Below are positions 1 to 9,121 of a stretch of DNA of 64,000 nt, piece by piece (the first letter of the stretch is position 1; every line of letters starts with the position of its first letter). The notes beneath the pieces were generated by a model. That model was not told the origin of the DNA, ran no database searches, and saw nothing but the letters and a program-made list of their open reading frames with translations. The stretch is from Atlantibacter hermannii. Its GTDB lineage: Bacteria > Pseudomonadota > Gammaproteobacteria > Enterobacterales > Enterobacteriaceae. A program made the position numbers and the translations under genes. The stretch lies in NCBI GenBank assembly GCA_900635495.1, contig LR134136.1, forward strand, positions 3,534,001 to 3,598,000, given 5' to 3'.

Positions 1-469
1 GGAAAACACCGTTAACGTCAGCCACGGTAACTATGCCGCGATGATGGCCGACACCATCACCCGTTTTAAAGAAGGCAAACCGGTGCTCTATTACACCTGG
101 ACGCCGTACTGGGTGAGCGATGTGCTGAAACCGGGCAAAGACGTGGTCTGGCTGCAGGTGCCGTTCTCTTCCCTGCCGGGCGAGCAGAAAGACATCGATA
201 CCAAGCTGTCGAACGGCGCGAACTACGGCTTCCCGGTGAACACCATGCATATCGTGGCGAATAAAGCCTGGGCAGAGAAAAATCCGGCGGCGGCCAAACT
301 GTTCTCGCTGATGAAGCTGCCGATTGGGGATATTAACGCCCAGAACGCCATGATGCATGAAGGTAAAGCCTCTGAGGCTGATATCCAGGGTCACGTTGAC
401 GGCTGGATCAAAGCCCACCAGCAGCAGTTCGACGGCTGGATTAATGAAGCATTAAAAGCGCAGAAGTAA
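1..469 (+). CDS. proX: Glycine betaine/proline ABC transporter substrate-binding protein ProX (C-terminal part)
   Basis: The 5' end lies outside the window; the frame is open from base 2 to TAA at 467-469, giving about 155 C-terminal residues. ProX is the periplasmic receptor of the ProVWX (ProU) osmoprotectant importer. The fragment matches the second lobe of the OpuAC-type binding fold; the YTWTPYW segment supplies aromatic residues of the kind that form the tryptophan box around the quaternary ammonium ligand. It is followed at once by a terminator, as expected for the last gene of proVWX. The family identity is clear; the N-terminus and signal peptide cannot be seen. Confidence 0.95.
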   Translation, partial: ENTVNVSHGNYAAMMADTITRFKEGKPVLYYTWTPYWVSDVLKPGKDVVWLQVPFSSLPGEQKDIDTKLSNGANYGFPVNTMHIVANKAWAEKNPAAAKLFSLMKLPIGDINAQNAMMHEGKASEADIQGHVDGWIKAHQQQFDGWINEALKAQK

Positions 470-474
470 CTTAT

Positions 475-511
475 AAAAACCCCACACCGCGACCAAAGCC
501 AGTGGGTTTTG
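475..511 (+). terminator. Rho-independent terminator after proX
   Basis: AAAACCCCAC (476-485) pairs with GTGGGTTTT (502-510) with one mismatch. It starts six bases past the proX stop and closes the proU operon. Confidence 0.7.
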
Positions 512-544
512 GTCCGGCATCATAATCGCCGGGGCGCTATCGAC

Positions 545-725
545 GAGCCAGGTCAGGCCCGCAGGGATGCGGCGGAGGGCGAGAAAGGCAGGACGCCGTC
601 CCGCCCGACCTGAAGCGAGAAGATGGCACAAAGGGAACCGCGCATCGGCGATTTTGTTGGCCGGGAGTCTGGGGTGTCAGGGACGTGGCGGCGAGCGTCC
701 CTGATTCGTTCGCGGACTCCGATGT
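545..725. other. Structured intergenic element with two nested hairpin domains
   Basis: The 384-base gap between the proX terminator and the next gene holds no convincing ORF but is rich in inverted repeats. Domain 1: 549-558 pairs with 603-612 (one mismatch) and encloses CCGCA/TGCGG (559-563/568-572) and the palindrome GGACG-c-CGTCC (591-601). Domain 2: GGAGTC/GACTCC (664-669/715-720) encloses a perfect 9-bp stem TCAGGGACG/CGTCCCTGA (677-685/696-704). This could be a dispersed intergenic repeat or an RNA; I do not recognise the family. The remaining bases up to 895 hold only the presumed promoter of the next gene. Confidence 0.5.
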
Positions 726-895
726 CGCATAGATATACATCGAATAAGCGAACGAAACATTCCACCGCGCTCATAAAAACTTACAGCCCCCCTTCCCCCC
801 ACCGCACATTCTGACACTCAACAATTCAGTAACAATCCTTTCTGATGCGTTATCATGCCCGCCTGGCAAGAAAGACTATTCCGTGACTGATAATA

Positions 896-2080
896 ATGAC
901 GAAAACTTCTCAAGGGCTGAGCCCGGCGCTGATTGCGCTGATGTCCCTCGCTACCGGACTCGCGGTAGCCAGTAACTACTATGCGCAACCACTGCTCGAT
1001 ACCATCGCCAACGCTTTTGATCTGTCGGTCAACCAGGCAGGGTTTATCGTGACCGCCGCGCAGCTGGGCTACGCGGCAGGTTTGCTGTTTCTGGTGCCGC
1101 TCGGCGACATGTTTGAACGCCGTAAGCTGATTGTCTCGATGACCTTACTGGCGGCAGGCGGAATGCTGATCACCGCCAGCAGCCATAGCCTGTGGATGAT
1201 GATTCTGGGCACCGCGCTGACCGGTCTGTTTTCGGTGGTCGCGCAGATTCTGGTGCCGCTGGCGGCCACCCTCGCCAGCCCGGATAAACGCGGCAAAGTG
1301 GTCGGCACAATTATGAGCGGCCTGCTGCTCGGAATTTTGCTGGCGCGTACCGTGGCGGGTTTACTGGCGAATCTCGGCGGCTGGCGCACCGTTTACTGGG
1401 TGGCGTCGGTACTGATGGCGCTGATGGCAATCGCCCTGTGGCGCGGCCTGCCTGTGGCAAAGCCCCAGTCGCACCTGAATTATCCGCAACTGTTACGCTC
1501 CGTCTTTACGCTGTTTATCCACGATAAACTGCTGCGCACCCGCGCGGCGCTTGGCTGCCTGACCTTCGCTAACTTCAGCATTCTCTGGACCTCAATGGCG
1601 TTTCTGCTCGCTGCGCCGCCGTTTAACTTCTCCGAAGGGACGATTGGATTGTTTGGCCTGGCGGGCGCGGCGGGCGCGTTAGGCGCTCGTCCCGCAGGCG
1701 GTCTGGCAGATAAAGGCAAAGCCCATCTCACCACCACCGCCGGACTGGCGTTGCTGCTGGCGTCGTGGATAGCCATCGCCCTCGGCCAGGCCTCGGTGCT
1801 GGCGCTGATTGTCGGCATTCTGGTGCTCGATCTGACGGTGCAGGGTGTCCATATCACTAACCAGACCGTGATTTATCGCCTTCACCCGGACGCGCGTAAC
1901 CGCCTGACCGCAGGTTACATGACCAGCTACTTTATCGGTGGTGCTGCGGGGTCGTTAATTTCCGCCTCGGCTTACCAACATGCGGGCTGGAATGGAGTCT
2001 GCCTCGCAGGCGCAACGGTGGCATTGCTGAATTTGCTGGTGTGGTGGAAGGGTTATCATCGCCATAACGGCCAGGGGTAA
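896..2080 (+). CDS. ygaY: MFS transporter of the YgaY type
   Basis: A 394-residue major facilitator protein with about twelve hydrophobic segments. After helix 2, the GDMFERRKL stretch matches MFS motif A (G-D-x-x-x-R-R), and a second motif-A-like stretch (GGLADKGKA) lies between the halves, around residues 265-275. The sequence is typical of drug:proton antiporter-like efflux pumps, but the substrate is unknown. It sits between proX and ygaZ, the place of E. coli ygaY, which is a pseudogene in K-12; here the frame is complete. The start is the ATG at 896. The MFS assignment is secure; the ygaY name rests on synteny. Confidence 0.8.
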   Translation: MTKTSQGLSPALIALMSLATGLAVASNYYAQPLLDTIANAFDLSVNQAGFIVTAAQLGYAAGLLFLVPLGDMFERRKLIVSMTLLAAGGMLITASSHSLWMMILGTALTGLFSVVAQILVPLAATLASPDKRGKVVGTIMSGLLLGILLARTVAGLLANLGGWRTVYWVASVLMALMAIALWRGLPVAKPQSHLNYPQLLRSVFTLFIHDKLLRTRAALGCLTFANFSILWTSMAFLLAAPPFNFSEGTIGLFGLAGAAGALGARPAGGLADKGKAHLTTTAGLALLLASWIAIALGQASVLALIVGILVLDLTVQGVHITNQTVIYRLHPDARNRLTAGYMTSYFIGGAAGSLISASAYQHAGWNGVCLAGATVALLNLLVWWKGYHRHNGQG

Positions 2081-2201
2081 ACGTCCGGCGGCACACTTAA
2101 CCAATTGTGCTTAAGGGTGTAAAGGCGGTTAAGTCTCTGTTAAGGTTATCAGGATCTATTCATCAGGTAATTTTAACGTAGATAACTAATTAGCGACTCC
2201 T

Positions 2202-2945
2202 ATGGAAAGCCGTGCCGCCGTCACCGAGATCCCTCCCCGCAGCGATGCCTCGTTGCTGGAAGGCGTTAAAGACAGTTTACCAATCGTCATCAGTTATCTG
2301 CCGGTGGCATTCGCGTTTGGAATGAATGCCACCCGCCTGGGTTTTACCCCCCTCGAAAGCCTGTTTTTTTCCTGCATTATCTACGCCGGCGCCAGCCAGT
2401 TCGTGATCACCACGATGCTGGCCGCGGGCAGTTCGCTATGGGTCGCCGCGCTCACGGTGATGGCGATGGACGTCCGCCATGTTCTGTACGGCCCTTCCCT
2501 GCGTAGCCGTATTGTCCGTCAGCTTGAAAAACCCAAAACCGCACTCTGGGCATTTGGGCTGACCGATGAAGTCTTTGCCGCCGCCACCGCTAAACTGGTG
2601 CGAGATAATCGTCGCTGGACGGAAAACTGGATGATCGGCATCGCGTTCTGCTCGTGGCTCTCCTGGGTTACCGGCACTCTGGCTGGCGCCTACTCCGGCA
2701 ATGGCTTGCTGGAGGGCTATCCGGCAGTTGAAGCCGCGATGGGCTTTATGCTTCCCGCACTGTTTATGAGCTTTTTACTGGTCTCTTTTCAGCGTGCCCA
2801 GTCGCGTAGCGTGGCGGCCTCACTGGCCGGAGCCGTGCTTGGCGTGACGTTATTTTCGATCCCGGTCGCGATTCTGGCGGGCATTGTCTGCGGCTGCCTG
2901 ACCGCGGTGATTGAACATGTCAGAAGGGACGGCGATGCGCACTGA
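2202..2945 (+). CDS. ygaZ: L-valine exporter large subunit YgaZ (AzlC family)
   Basis: A 247-residue AzlC-family membrane protein with 5-7 hydrophobic segments. Family landmarks include FSCIIYAGASQFV (about residues 57-69) and the MAMDVRHVLYGPSLR loop. YgaZ pairs with the small subunit YgaH to export L-valine and other branched-chain amino acids in E. coli. Its stop lies inside ygaH (11-base overlap), implying translational coupling. The ATG at 2202 gives a length close to the E. coli protein (245 residues). Confidence 0.93.
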   Translation: MESRAAVTEIPPRSDASLLEGVKDSLPIVISYLPVAFAFGMNATRLGFTPLESLFFSCIIYAGASQFVITTMLAAGSSLWVAALTVMAMDVRHVLYGPSLRSRIVRQLEKPKTALWAFGLTDEVFAAATAKLVRDNRRWTENWMIGIAFCSWLSWVTGTLAGAYSGNGLLEGYPAVEAAMGFMLPALFMSFLLVSFQRAQSRSVAASLAGAVLGVTLFSIPVAILAGIVCGCLTAVIEHVRRDGDAH

Positions 2946-3270
2946 TGTCCTGCTGCTCGGTCTGCTGGTCGGCCTGGTAAATTATCTGTTCCGCTATCTC
3001 CCTTTGCGGGTGCGCGCCGGTAGCGTCCGACCTGCAAAACGGGGAGTCACCGGCATATTGCTTGATACGATCGGCGTTGCGTCTATTTGCGCATTGCTGG
3101 TGGTGTCCAGCGTACCGGAAATTGTCCATGACACCCGCCGCCTGCTGCCGACGCTGATTGGTTTCGCCGTGCTGGGCATCAGTTTTTACAAAACTCGCAG
3201 CATCATTATTCCGACGCTGTTGAGTGCTCTGGGCTATGGAATCGCCTGGAAATTGTTGACGGTAATATAG
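2935..3270 (+). CDS. ygaH: L-valine exporter small subunit YgaH (AzlD family)
   Basis: A 111-residue AzlD-family protein with four hydrophobic stretches; the ILLDTIGVASICALLVVSS core and SFYKTRSIIIPTLLSALGYG are family-typical. An upstream in-frame ATG at 2911 exists, but the ATG at 2935 follows AGAAGGGACGG and matches the E. coli length exactly. It overlaps ygaZ by 11 bases, so both subunits are probably made from one message. It acts in the inner membrane with YgaZ. Confidence 0.92.
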   Translation: MRTDVLLLGLLVGLVNYLFRYLPLRVRAGSVRPAKRGVTGILLDTIGVASICALLVVSSVPEIVHDTRRLLPTLIGFAVLGISFYKTRSIIIPTLLSALGYGIAWKLLTVI

Positions 3271-3359
3271 CGTTCTCTAATTCGTTAAAATAAATAATAC
3301 ATTTACATTATTTGTTACCGTCGTTACTATATCGACTGCAATTAATGAGGTCATACCTG

Positions 3360-3890
3360 ATGGATAGTTCGTTTACGCCGATTGAACAAATGCTTAAATT
3401 CCGCGCCAGTCGCTATGAAGATTTCCCTTATCAGGAAATTTTGCTGACTCGCCTGTGCATGCACATGCAGGGCAAGCTGCTGGAAAATCGCAATAAAATG
3501 CTGAAAGCGCAAGGCATTAACGAGACCCTGTTTATGGCGTTGATAACCCTTGAATCCCAGGAAAATCACAGCATTCAGCCCAGCGAACTGAGCTGCGCGC
3601 TGGGTTCATCGCGCACCAATGCCACGCGCATTGCCGATGAGCTGGAAAAACGGGGTTGGATTGAGCGCCGTGAAAGCGATAACGATCGCCGTTGCCTGCA
3701 TCTACAATTAACCGATAAAGGCCAGGAGTTTTTGCGTCAGGTGTTGCCGCCGCAGCATAACTGCCTGCAACATTTGTGGTCATCGCTGGATGTCTCTGAA
3801 AAAGAGCAGCTTGAAAAAATCACCCGCAAGCTGTTGTCCCGTCTTGACCAAATGGATGCCGACGACACCATTCTTGAAGCGACGCGTTAA
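3360..3890 (+). CDS. emrR: MarR-family repressor EmrR (MprA)
   Basis: A 176-residue MarR-type regulator, the full E. coli length. The winged helix-turn-helix lies around residues 70-120: LGSSRTNATRIADELEKRG as recognition helix and SDNDRR (106-111) as the conserved wing motif. EmrR represses its own operon and is released by uncouplers and other hydrophobic drugs that bind the dimer. The true start is the ATG at 3360, after AATGAGGTC; an upstream in-frame start at 3312 would add 16 unrelated residues. It is the first gene of emrRAB. Confidence 0.95.
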   Translation: MDSSFTPIEQMLKFRASRYEDFPYQEILLTRLCMHMQGKLLENRNKMLKAQGINETLFMALITLESQENHSIQPSELSCALGSSRTNATRIADELEKRGWIERRESDNDRRCLHLQLTDKGQEFLRQVLPPQHNCLQHLWSSLDVSEKEQLEKITRKLLSRLDQMDADDTILEATR

Positions 3891-3946
3891 TCCGCTAAGT
3901 CGCCCGTTTCGCAAACGTCCAATCGATACAGATAAGCTACAGTTAC

Positions 3947-3976
3947 AGGCCAGCAGTTTACTGCTGGCCTTTTCTG
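3947..3976 (+). terminator. Intrinsic terminator between emrR and emrA
   Basis: GGCCAGCAG (3948-3956), loop TTTA, CTGCTGGCC (3961-3969), then TTTTCT: a perfect 9-bp stem with a T tract inside the operon. It probably attenuates read-through so that repressor is made in excess of pump. Confidence 0.8.
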
Positions 3977-4027
3977 ACAACAGGTCGGCTCAGCCGATGA
4001 GAAAATAAGAAGATCGTGGAGAAAAAC

Positions 4028-5199
4028 ATGAGCGCAAATGCGGAGAATTCAGCCCGCAGCAAGCGGTTAATAAAAAAGGCAAACGCAAAAGCTTGCTGAT
4101 TTTATTGACGTTGCTCTTTATTGTTTTGGCAGTGGCATATGGGATCTACTGGTTTTTAGTACTGCGTCATTACGAAGAAACCGACGATGCGTATGTGGCA
4201 GGAAATCAGGTACAAATCATGGCGCAGGTCTCTGGCAGCGTCACGAAAGTGTGGGCGGATAACACCGACTTCGTCAAAAAAGGCGATGTGCTGGTGACGC
4301 TTGACCCGACCGATGCTCAGCAGGCGTTTGAAAAAGCGCAAACCGAGCTGGCGTCCAGCGTTCGTCAAACCCATCAGTTAATGATCAACAGTAAGCAGTA
4401 TCAGGCCAATATTGAACTGCAGAAAACCGCTCTGGCACAGGCGCAAAGCGACTTAAACCGTCGTATTCCGCTGGGCAGCGCCAATTTGATTGGCCGTGAA
4501 GAACTGCAACACGCCCGTGATGCGGTCACCAGCGCGCAGGCGCAGCTTGACGTTGCGATTCAACAGTACAACGCCAACCAGGCGATGATTCTGGGTTCTA
4601 AGCTCGAAGATCAGCCAGCGGTAAAACAGGCCGCGACCGAAGTGCGTAATGCATGGCTGGCGCTGGAGCGCACCAAAATCGTCAGCCCGATTACCGGCTA
4701 TGTGTCGCGCCGCGCCGTGCAGCCTGGCGCACAAATCAGCCCGACCACGCCATTAATGGCCGTGGTACCCGCCACAAATCTGTGGGTGGACGCCAACTTT
4801 AAGGAAACCCAGCTGGCGCATATGCGCATCGGCCAACCGGCGACCGTGGTGAGCGATATTTACGGCGATGACGTGAAATACACCGGTAAAGTGGTCGGCC
4901 TGGATATGGGTACCGGGAGCGCGTTCTCCTTATTGCCTGCACAAAACGCCACCGGCAACTGGATCAAAGTGGTCCAGCGCTTACCGGTGCGGATTGAAAT
5001 CGACGCCAAACAGCTGGAACAGCATCCGCTGCGTATCGGCCTTTCTACCCTGGTGGAAGTGGACACCAGCAACCGCGACGGCCAGGTTCTGGCGAACCAG
5101 ACCCGCTCTGAGCCTATCTACGAAAGCAACGCGCGCGAGATTAGCCTTGAGCCCGTTAACACACTGATTAACGATATTGTGCGGGCCAACGCGAATTGA
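4028..5199 (+). CDS. emrA: Multidrug efflux membrane fusion protein EmrA (frame broken near codon 8)
   Basis: HlyD-family periplasmic adaptor that links the pump EmrB to TolC. The ATG at 4028, after GTGGAGAAAAAC, reads MSANAENS and then shifts: the rest of the protein is in the +2 frame (SPQQAVNKKGKRKS then the membrane anchor LLILLTLLFIV). One missing base near 4048-4051 explains this; restoring it gives 390 residues, the E. coli length. The restored protein has a cytoplasmic tail, one membrane helix at about 25-48, a lipoyl/hairpin region containing GSVTKVWADNTDFVKKGD, and a beta-barrel domain. It lies 14 bases before emrB. A sequencing deletion is likelier than a real mutation because the remaining frame is perfectly conserved. 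Confidence 0.9.
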
Positions 5200-5213
5200 C
5201 TGGCGGAGGCGGT

Positions 5214-6752
5214 ATGCAACAACGTAAACCGCTGGAAGGCGCGCAACTGGTCATCATGACCATTGCGCTGTCGCTGGCGACCTTTATGCAGGTGTTGGAT
5301 TCCACCATTGCTAACGTGGCGATCCCCACCATTGCCGGCAACCTTGGCTCATCACTGAGCCAGGGGACATGGGTGATCACCTCCTTCGGCGTAGCGAATG
5401 CGATTTCGATCCCCCTTACCGGCTGGCTGGCTAAGCGCTTCGGTGAAGTAAAACTCTTCCTGTGGGCGACCATTCTGTTTGTGCTCGCATCCTGGGCATG
5501 CGGCGTGTCAACCAGCCTGAACATGTTGATTTTTTTCCGCGTGATTCAGGGGATTGTCGCCGGGCCGCTGATCCCGCTGTCCCAGAGCTTATTGCTGAAT
5601 AACTACCCGCCAGCCAAACGCAGCATCGCCCTGGCGCTGTGGTCAATGACGGTGATCGTCGCGCCTATTTGCGGCCCGATCCTGGGGGGTTGGATCAGTG
5701 ATAACTATCACTGGGGCTGGATTTTCTTCATCAACGTGCCTATTGGCGCGCTGGTAGTGCTGCTGACGCTGCAAACCCTGCGTCACCGTGAAACCCGTAC
5801 CGAACAGCGGCGAATTGATGCCGTGGGGCTGGGGTTGCTGGTCGTCGGTATCGGCAGTTTGCAGGTGATGCTGGACCGGGGTAAAGAGCTCGACTGGTTT
5901 AGCTCCAGTGAGATCATTATTCTGACCATTGTCGCGGTGGTGTCGATAAGTTTCCTGATCGTCTGGGAGCTGACAGATGACAACCCTATTGTCGATCTCT
6001 CGCTCTTCAAGTCGCGAAACTTCACCATCGGCTGTCTGTGTATCAGCCTGGCCTATATGCTCTATTTTGGGGCCATCGTCCTGCTGCCGCAGCTGCTACA
6101 GGAGGTATACGGCTACACCGCCACCTGGGCGGGTCTGGCATCAGCGCCGGTGGGGATCATTCCGGTTCTGCTGTCGCCAATAATTGGCCGTTTCGCCCAC
6201 CGACTGGATATGCGTCGTCTGGTGACATTCAGCTTCATTATGTATGCCGTGTGTTTTTACTGGCGAGCGTATACCTTCGAACCGGGAATGGATTTCGGCG
6301 CGTCGGCCTGGCCGCAGTTTATCCAGGGCTTCGCGGTGGCGTGCTTCTTTATGCCGCTGACCACCATTACCCTTTCCGGCCTGCCGCCGGAACGCATGGC
6401 CGCCGCATCGAGTTTATCGAACTTTATGCGTACGCTGGCGGGCTCTATCGGGACGTCCATTACCACCACGCTCTGGACTAACCGGGAGTCGCTGCATCAT
6501 GCTCAGCTGACCGAATCGGTGAATCCTTATAACCCTAATGCGCAGGAAATGTATAACCAGTTGCAGGGCCTGGGGATGAGCCAGGAGCAGGCGTCGGGTT
6601 ATCTGGCGCGTGAAATCACCAACCAGGGGCTTATTATTTCCGCCAATGAGATATTCTGGATTTCTGCGGGGGTGTTCATGGTGCTGCTTGGGCTGGTCTG
6701 GTTTGCCAAACCGCCGTTCGGCGCAGGCAGTGGAGGCGGCGGCGCGCATTAG
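5214..6752 (+). CDS. emrB: Multidrug efflux MFS permease EmrB (DHA2 family)
   Basis: A 512-residue, 14-helix proton antiporter of the DHA2 family, exactly the E. coli length. Helix 1 carries the LDSTIANVAIPTIAGNL signature (motif D1), helices 2-3 the motif A-like GWLAKRFGEVKLF, and helix 5 the motif C region VAPICGPILGGWI. With EmrA and TolC it expels CCCP, nalidixic acid and other hydrophobic drugs. The start at 5214 follows GGCGGAGGCGGT; the earlier in-frame start at 5196 is in the emrA tail. The C-terminus ends with the glycine-rich GSGGGGAH tail seen in EmrB. Confidence 0.96.
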   Translation: MQQRKPLEGAQLVIMTIALSLATFMQVLDSTIANVAIPTIAGNLGSSLSQGTWVITSFGVANAISIPLTGWLAKRFGEVKLFLWATILFVLASWACGVSTSLNMLIFFRVIQGIVAGPLIPLSQSLLLNNYPPAKRSIALALWSMTVIVAPICGPILGGWISDNYHWGWIFFINVPIGALVVLLTLQTLRHRETRTEQRRIDAVGLGLLVVGIGSLQVMLDRGKELDWFSSSEIIILTIVAVVSISFLIVWELTDDNPIVDLSLFKSRNFTIGCLCISLAYMLYFGAIVLLPQLLQEVYGYTATWAGLASAPVGIIPVLLSPIIGRFAHRLDMRRLVTFSFIMYAVCFYWRAYTFEPGMDFGASAWPQFIQGFAVACFFMPLTTITLSGLPPERMAAASSLSNFMRTLAGSIGTSITTTLWTNRESLHHAQLTESVNPYNPNAQEMYNQLQGLGMSQEQASGYLAREITNQGLIISANEIFWISAGVFMVLLGLVWFAKPPFGAGSGGGGAH

Positions 6753-6767
6753 CGCCGTGGGACTGAT

Positions 6768-6799
6768 ACAAAAAAAGCGCCAATGGCGCTTTTTTTATT
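6768..6799. terminator. Bidirectional terminator between emrB and luxS
   Basis: AAAAAAAGCGCCA-ATGGCGCTTTTTTT (6770-6796): a short GC stem flanked by A and T tracts, so it serves both converging genes. Confidence 0.85.
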
Positions 6800-6814
6800 C
6801 GCTCTGCACGCTGA

Positions 6815-7330
6815 CTAGATGTGCAGTTCTTTCAGGGTTTCTTTCGGCAACGCCAGTTCTTCGTTACTGTTTACACGCACGCCGCGTTCCACAATGTGGC
6901 GCGCAATGTCCTGTGCTTCTTCGAGGGAGTGCATTTGGTAAGTACCGCACTGGTAAACGTTCAGTTCCGGGATCTGGTTCTGCTCTTTCACTTTCAGCAC
7001 GTCTTCCATCGCGGCTTTCCAGGCATCTGCCACGCGCTGTTCCTGCGGCTCGCCGATCAGGCTCATATAAAAGCCGGTACGGCAACCCATCGGAGAAATA
7101 TCGATAATCTCAACGCCGTTGCCGTTCAGGTGGTCGCGCATAAAGCCAGCGAACAGGTGCTCCAGCGTGTGAATGCCTTTTTCCGGCATCACTTCCTGGT
7201 TTGGAATGCAAAAGCGCAGGTCGAATACGGTGATGGTGTCGCCGTGCGGCGTATGCATGGTTTTAGCGACACGCACCGCCGGGGCCTGCATACGGGTATG
7301 GTCAACGGTAAAGCTATCCAGTAATGGCAT
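6815..7330 (-). CDS. luxS: S-ribosylhomocysteine lyase LuxS
   Basis: A 171-residue LuxS, full length. It cleaves S-ribosylhomocysteine to homocysteine and DPD, the precursor of autoinducer 2, within the activated methyl cycle. Metal ligands His54 and His58 (HTLEH, with Glu57) and Cys128 (NVYQCGTYQ) and the catalytic Cys83 (MGCRTGFY) are all present. The ATG at 7330 is preceded by a strong GGAGGTGA ribosome site. It is monocistronic between emrB and the MicA/gshA region, as in E. coli. Confidence 0.97.
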   Translation of the reverse strand: MPLLDSFTVDHTRMQAPAVRVAKTMHTPHGDTITVFDLRFCIPNQEVMPEKGIHTLEHLFAGFMRDHLNGNGVEIIDISPMGCRTGFYMSLIGEPQEQRVADAWKAAMEDVLKVKEQNQIPELNVYQCGTYQMHSLEEAQDIARHIVERGVRVNSNEELALPKETLKELHI

Positions 7331-7368
7331 CGGGTCACCTCCAGGCAGTGATATTTTTTAAATTAAAA

Positions 7369-7398
7369 TGAACTATTGGTTTCCAGGCGAGTCTGAAT
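7369..7398 (+). promoter_or_regulatory. Sigma-E-type promoter of micA
   Basis: TGAACT (7369-7374) and GTCTGA (7391-7396), with 16 bases between GAACT and GTCTGA, fit the envelope-stress sigma factor E consensus (GGAACTT / GTCTAA). Transcription would start close to G7403, the 5' end of MicA. Confidence 0.75.
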
Positions 7399-7402
7399 AT
7401 AT

Positions 7403-7477
7403 GAAAGACGCGCATTTGTTATCATCATCCCTGTCTTCAGAGATGAAATTTTTGGCCACACACTGTGTGGCCTTTTC
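7403..7477 (+). ncRNA. micA: Small RNA MicA (SraD)
   Basis: The sequence from GAAAGACGCGCATTTG to the terminal hairpin GGCCACACA-CTGTGTGGCC with its T-rich tail matches MicA of E. coli and Salmonella almost base for base. It lies in the conserved position between luxS and gshA, on the strand opposite both. MicA is an Hfq-dependent antisense RNA that represses ompA and other outer-membrane protein mRNAs in the sigma-E response; the 5' GAAAGACGCGCAUUUG is the seed region. A few bases differ from E. coli in the loop and terminator stem. Confidence 0.93.
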
Positions 7478-7482
7478 TTTTT

Positions 7483-9040
7483 CTACTGGCTCTGCTTCGC
7501 CAGAAATTCTTCAAACGATTCGGTGTCAGCGGCTTCAATGGCGCGTTGACGTTCCCATGATTCGTCGCGCTCTTTGGCAAAATCGGCTTCGCTCAGCACT
7601 TCGTACGGCTCTTCACGGAGCTGTGAACGGTACTGATCCGCCAGCGCCAGGCCGGTACCGCCAATCCCTTTATCGATCATCGAATTCAGAATACGTGCTG
7701 AATACGTCAATTCCGGGTTATCGAAACACTCAACCAGTTGCTCGCAGACTTCCTGATACTGACGATTTCCGGCGATGCCGTCCAGCGTATGCGCGACGGT
7801 CAGTAAATCCCGGAACAGATCTTTACCCACTTTCTCAAGCGGATGTTGTGCGGTTTCGCATCCAATACCGAGGGTCAAACCCGGCTTGCGGCCTTCGAGG
7901 ATCACACGGTTCCAGTTCTTACGGGTACACTGCAGTTCGTCGCTGCTCATTTCCGGCGCATCGGCCAGCACGCACCAGATCATAAACAGATCCAGGAAGC
8001 GCACCTGCTGTTCGTCCACGCCCGTTGCTGAGAACGGGTTAATGTCCAGCGAGCGCACTTCAATATATTCAATGCCGCCGCGCATTAACGCGTCCGACGG
8101 CGTTTCGCCTTTACGGTGACGCGTTTCGGGCGTATCGGGGCGTACAGCTCATTTTCTATCTGCAGGATATTGGTATTGATTTGCAGATGCTTATCGCCGT
8201 CCATCAGGCCGATTTTCGCGTACTCTTCCGACGGCGTTTTGATGGCGCGTTTCAATCCTGCCACATAAGTCTCGAGATCGTTAAACGTAATCCCGAGATT
8301 GCTTTGCGATTTATTGGTATAACCGAGGTCGCTCAGGCGTAACGAGGTGGCGTACGGCAGGTAATACATTCCGCAGTCGGTTTTCTCGAACGGCAGCGTC
8401 GTGGGTTTTCCCTGCAGGAATGAGGCGCAAATGGCTGGCGATGCGCCAAACAGATACGGGATCACCCAACCGAAACGGTAGTAATTGCGAATCAGCCGGA
8501 AATAGCCCGCAGAAATTGCCGCTTTACCACTGTCGCTGTCTTTTACTCCACACTTTGCCTGCCAGAAGGCCAGCGGCAGTGAGAAGTTGTAATGCACGCC
8601 GGAAATGGTCTGCATCAGCGCGCCGTAGCGGTTTTTCAGGCCTTCACGATACAGCGTCTTAAGACGACCAATATTAGAGCGGCCATATTGCGCCAGTTCG
8701 ATATTTTTACCGTCTGCGATATAGCACGGCATGCTGAGCGGCCACATGCGCTCATCGCCCAGCTTACGCGCCACATGGCGATGGATATCGCGCAGCACGG
8801 CCAGCATATGATCAATATCGCCATCAACCGGCGTAATGAATTCCAGAAGCGCTTCTGCGAAATCGGTGGTAATCCACTGATGAGTTAGCGCTGAACCCAG
8901 CGTTTCCGGATGCCCGGTTTCGGCAAGCTGTCCTTCCGGCGTCACGCGTAAGGTTTCGCGCTCAAGCCCACGACGAATGCCCTGTAAAGCATCAGGATGT
9001 TTTCAAGCCAGGCCAGCGCCTGTGATACGTCCGGGATCAA
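7483..9040 (-). CDS. gshA: Glutamate-cysteine ligase GshA (frame broken twice)
   Basis: Proteobacterial-type glutamate-cysteine ligase, first step of glutathione synthesis. The TTG start at 9038-9040 follows GGAGGTCAAT and reads L(M)IPDVSQALAWLE; E. coli gshA also uses TTG. The frame is lost in an A run (T9000-9003 on the plus strand) after codon 13 and again at 8110-8112, after RPKRVTVK. Restoring one base at each gives 519 residues against 518 in E. coli. Well-conserved blocks include ERETLRV, PLSMPCYI, GVHYNFSLP and GGIEYIEVRSLDINPF. Both breaks remove an A from a short run, which suggests sequencing error. It is followed by convergent micA. Confidence 0.9.
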
Positions 9041-9121
9041 ATTGACCTCCCGCCTGTCGAATACATTTTTATTAAGCATAATTGTAATGGTTGACGATTA
9101 AAGGTCACTCAAACAATCCAA

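Noticed and set aside
6821..7324. 167-codon frame on the plus strand over luxS
   Set aside because: Exactly mirrors luxS; no domain and no start signal.
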